A stretch of 6,984 bases of DNA from JAZKFP01 sp040386355. GTDB taxonomy: Bacteria; Pseudomonadota; Gammaproteobacteria; Pseudomonadales; UBA6940. Where the stretch lies: the NCBI GenBank assembly GCA_040386355.1, contig JAZKFP010000107.1:1-6984 (forward strand), read 5' to 3'. The notes beneath the pieces are model-generated. The model was not told the DNA's origin. It saw only the letters and a list, made by a program, of their open reading frames with translations, and ran no database searches. Positions 5,321 to 6,984 of this stretch are shown one piece after another; position 1 is the stretch's first letter; every line of letters begins with the position of its first letter. The position numbers were made by a program, and so were the translations under genes.

Positions 5321-5366
5321 CTAAAACTCCAACGGATACCGTAGAGGCGAATAATTATTTGCCCGC
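5267..5366. repeat. 100-bp paired palindromic element, second type
   Basis: The left unit (5267-5293) contains the perfect 8-bp hairpin GGGCGAAT/ATTCGCCC (5270-5277 with 5282-5289) and ends in CCCCTAC. The right unit (5341-5366) begins GTAGAGGCG and contains GGCGAAT/ATTTGCC (5346-5352 with 5357-5363, one G-U). The right unit is an inverted, slightly decayed copy of the left; about 23 of 28 positions agree by hand. The layout, two facing palindromes about 100 bp end to end, resembles the element at 2501-2606 but the sequence is unrelated. This suggests a second dispersed repeat family; copy number cannot be judged here. Confidence 0.8.
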
Positions 5367-5427
5367 ATGGTCGTTTCCGCAAAACATCATTCGTAAAACA
5401 TTGCAACATGGAAATCCCATCTGCGTT

Positions 5428-5436
5428 TGGTATATA
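5428..5436 (+). promoter_or_regulatory. Weak candidate extended -10 promoter for mfd
   Basis: TGG followed by TATATA resembles an extended -10 (TGnTATAAT, four of six in the hexamer). The corresponding -35 position is poor. It would give a leader of about 100 nt ahead of mfd. Confidence 0.25.
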
Positions 5437-5480
5437 TTCTACTTTTAATAAATCCCACCTTTCTTTCGCAGCACGTACTC

Positions 5481-5502
5481 AAAAAAAACGTTAGGATAAC
5501 GT
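5481..5502 (-). terminator. Weak terminator-like signal for leftward transcription
   Basis: Read on the minus strand, ACGTT-ATCCT-AACGT is followed by eight Ts (the A-run 5481-5488 on the plus strand). The stem is only 5 bp. No leftward gene is visible upstream of it, so it may be chance or an antisense block ahead of mfd. Confidence 0.25.
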
Positions 5503-5540
5503 CCTTCTAAAATTCTTACGCATAACATTTTGTGGTGAGC

Positions 5541-6984
5541 ATGATTACAACTTCTATCAACCCTCTAGCCACTATTACTGGCGATCGCACTATGTGGTGC
5601 GGCATTCCTGAACAAGCGATGAGTTATGTGATTGCTGAAGCTGTGCAAAAACATTCAGGAACTACCGTGCTTTTTGCAACGGATGCAAACCAAGCCCAAC
5701 GTTGGTTTGAAGAATTGAATTTCTTTTTAGGAAAACAAAGTGTTCCGATTGCATTATTTCCCGATTGGGAAACGTTACCGTATGACGCATTTTCACCGCA
5801 TCAAGATATTATTTCCGATCGATTACGTTTGCTGAGCAAGCTTCCAAGTTGGTCACAAGGTATTGTGATCGTACCAGTTATTACTGCACTGCATCGCTTA
5901 GCGCCTACCAATTATATTCAACAACATTCGTTAGTTTTAAAAAATAAAGATTCTCTTGAGTTAACTTCAATGCGTGAACAGCTGGAACGCTCTGGCTATC
6001 AATGTGTTTCAACCGTTCAAGAACATGGTGAGTTTGCAGTACGTGGATCCATTTTAGATATTTTTCCGATGGGCAGTAAAATGCCGTTTCGCATTGAATT
6101 ATTTGACGATGAAGTCGAATCGATTCGTACCTTTGATCCGGACAATCAACGTTCTGTTGCAACCTTAGAATCGATTGAAGTATTACCCGCTAAAGAATTT
6201 CCCTTACATAAAAATGGTATTTCCACGTTTAAAAATCGCTGGCATACCTTTTTTACTTCGCATCGCGACGTATCTATTTACGATGATGTGAGTAAAGGTA
6301 TTTCTGCTCCCGGTATTGAATATTATTTACCACTTTTTTTTGAGCAAACCGCAACGCTGTTTGATTATTTACCAAAAAATACGTTGATGATTTATCCGCG
6401 CAATTTACCAGAAGTGGTTGAACATCTATGGAAAGATATTCAAAACCGCTACACCGAATACAATATTGATCATCGTCGACCTTTATTACCACCCAACGAA
6501 ATATTTTTACGCAATGAACAATTTTTCGAAAAAGTCGGTGCAGGTAAACGATTACTGGTAACAGCTGAATTACTAGAAGAAAAAGCCGGTGTTCATGCGT
6601 GGAATTTTCAATTACCTCCTGCTTTACACGCGGATCATCGAGAAACCGAACCGTTAAAAAAACTAATTGCGTTTGCTAAAAGTAATGTACAGCTTCAATG
6701 TATTTTATGCGTTGAATCACCGGGCCGTCGCGAAACATTAATTGATTTATTGCGTAACAGCGGCTTGTCTTTACAGCCTGTCAATTCCTGGCTGCAAGCG
6801 CGTCAAGCCGCACAAAAAATGGATTTGCATATTTGTGTCGGTCCGCTTGATCGTGGATTTATTCTGTCGGATCAATCTCTCATTGTTTTAACAGAACAAG
6901 ATATTTTTGGCCAACGCGTGGCACAGTCCCGTCGGCGTCAACGCGATGCACAATCTCGACTCATTTTAGAAAATGCGATTAAAC
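5541..6984 (+). CDS. mfd: Transcription-repair coupling factor Mfd, N-terminal part (cut by the window edge)
   Basis: Displaces RNA polymerase stalled at DNA lesions and recruits UvrA for nucleotide excision repair in the cytosol. The frame stays open for 481 codons to the window end, about 40% of the E. coli protein (1148 aa, from memory). The visible part aligns throughout with E. coli Mfd. Landmarks are DWETLPYDAFSPHQD (75-89), IVPV (110-113), EHGEFAVRGSILDIFPMG (161-178, within the UvrB-like UvrA-binding module), FDDEVESIRTFD (188-199), GIEYYLPLFF, RPLLPP and CVESPGRRE. The polymerase-interacting and translocase domains lie beyond the edge. ATG 5541 is chosen because the N-terminal length matches the family. 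Its only Shine-Dalgarno-like sequence (GGTGAG, 5534-5539) sits too close, so in-frame GTG codons at 5532 or 5535 are alternatives. No frameshift was seen. Confidence 0.96.
   Translation, partial: MITTSINPLATITGDRTMWCGIPEQAMSYVIAEAVQKHSGTTVLFATDANQAQRWFEELNFFLGKQSVPIALFPDWETLPYDAFSPHQDIISDRLRLLSKLPSWSQGIVIVPVITALHRLAPTNYIQQHSLVLKNKDSLELTSMREQLERSGYQCVSTVQEHGEFAVRGSILDIFPMGSKMPFRIELFDDEVESIRTFDPDNQRSVATLESIEVLPAKEFPLHKNGISTFKNRWHTFFTSHRDVSIYDDVSKGISAPGIEYYLPLFFEQTATLFDYLPKNTLMIYPRNLPEVVEHLWKDIQNRYTEYNIDHRRPLLPPNEIFLRNEQFFEKVGAGKRLLVTAELLEEKAGVHAWNFQLPPALHADHRETEPLKKLIAFAKSNVQLQCILCVESPGRRETLIDLLRNSGLSLQPVNSWLQARQAAQKMDLHICVGPLDRGFILSDQSLIVLTEQDIFGQRVAQSRRRQRDAQSRLILENAIK

Larger units (their letters stand above)
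5114..5540 (+). other. Paralog B-mfd intergenic region
   Basis: This 427-bp gap contains a 16-bp stem-loop (5139-5176), a 24-codon frame behind it (5181-5255) that I do not call as a gene, a 14-bp direct repeat (5217-5230 and 5307-5320), a palindromic element (5267-5366), a possible extended -10 promoter (5428-5436), and a small hairpin beside an A-run (5481-5502). No tRNA, CRISPR or recognisable riboswitch was seen. Confidence 0.7.

Overview
The window looks like a core-genome segment of an AT-rich gammaproteobacterium. The gene order prs, rplY (long L25/Ctc form), pth, ychF is a conserved gammaproteobacterial housekeeping block. The proteins Prs, Pth, YchF and Mfd all align well, from memory, with their E. 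coli counterparts. The low GC content, the long L25 and scattered palindromic repeats suggest something near the Legionellales/Coxiellaceae, but that placement is inference; there is no 16S or other decisive marker here.

Layout, all genes on the + strand: the 3' part of prs (PRPP synthase) runs in from the left edge to 923. A 215-bp gap follows, holding an elaborately folded leader (about 970-1131), then rplY (1139-1756) and pth (1782-2360). A 307-bp gap carries a 106-bp palindromic element (2501-2606). Next is ychF (2668-3759). Only 26 bp after it begins the first of two unrecognised paralogous genes (3786-4316); the second is at 4616-5113. The 299-bp gap between them contains a probable terminator and promoter. 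A 427-bp gap after the second paralog contains a 16-bp stem-loop and a second palindromic element (5267-5366). Finally mfd (transcription-repair coupling factor) starts at 5541 and runs off the right edge.

Functionally the recognised genes serve nucleotide precursor supply (Prs), ribosome and translation quality (L25, Pth, YchF) and transcription-coupled repair (Mfd). The accessory content is the pair of small six-cysteine proteins inserted between ychF and mfd. They share a short N-terminal motif, six cysteines in nearly the same spacing, a CFG-IT / LGGYL-G-LD core and Pro/Ser/Thr-rich C-terminal tails. I do not recognise this family.

The most interesting regulatory signal is the rplY leader. 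Five ACCT/AGGT tracts can pair in mutually exclusive ways, and the only strong Shine-Dalgarno sequence sits 25 nt from the start codon, with a small hairpin between them that would bring it to normal spacing. The pairings were found by eye; no folding program or database search was run.
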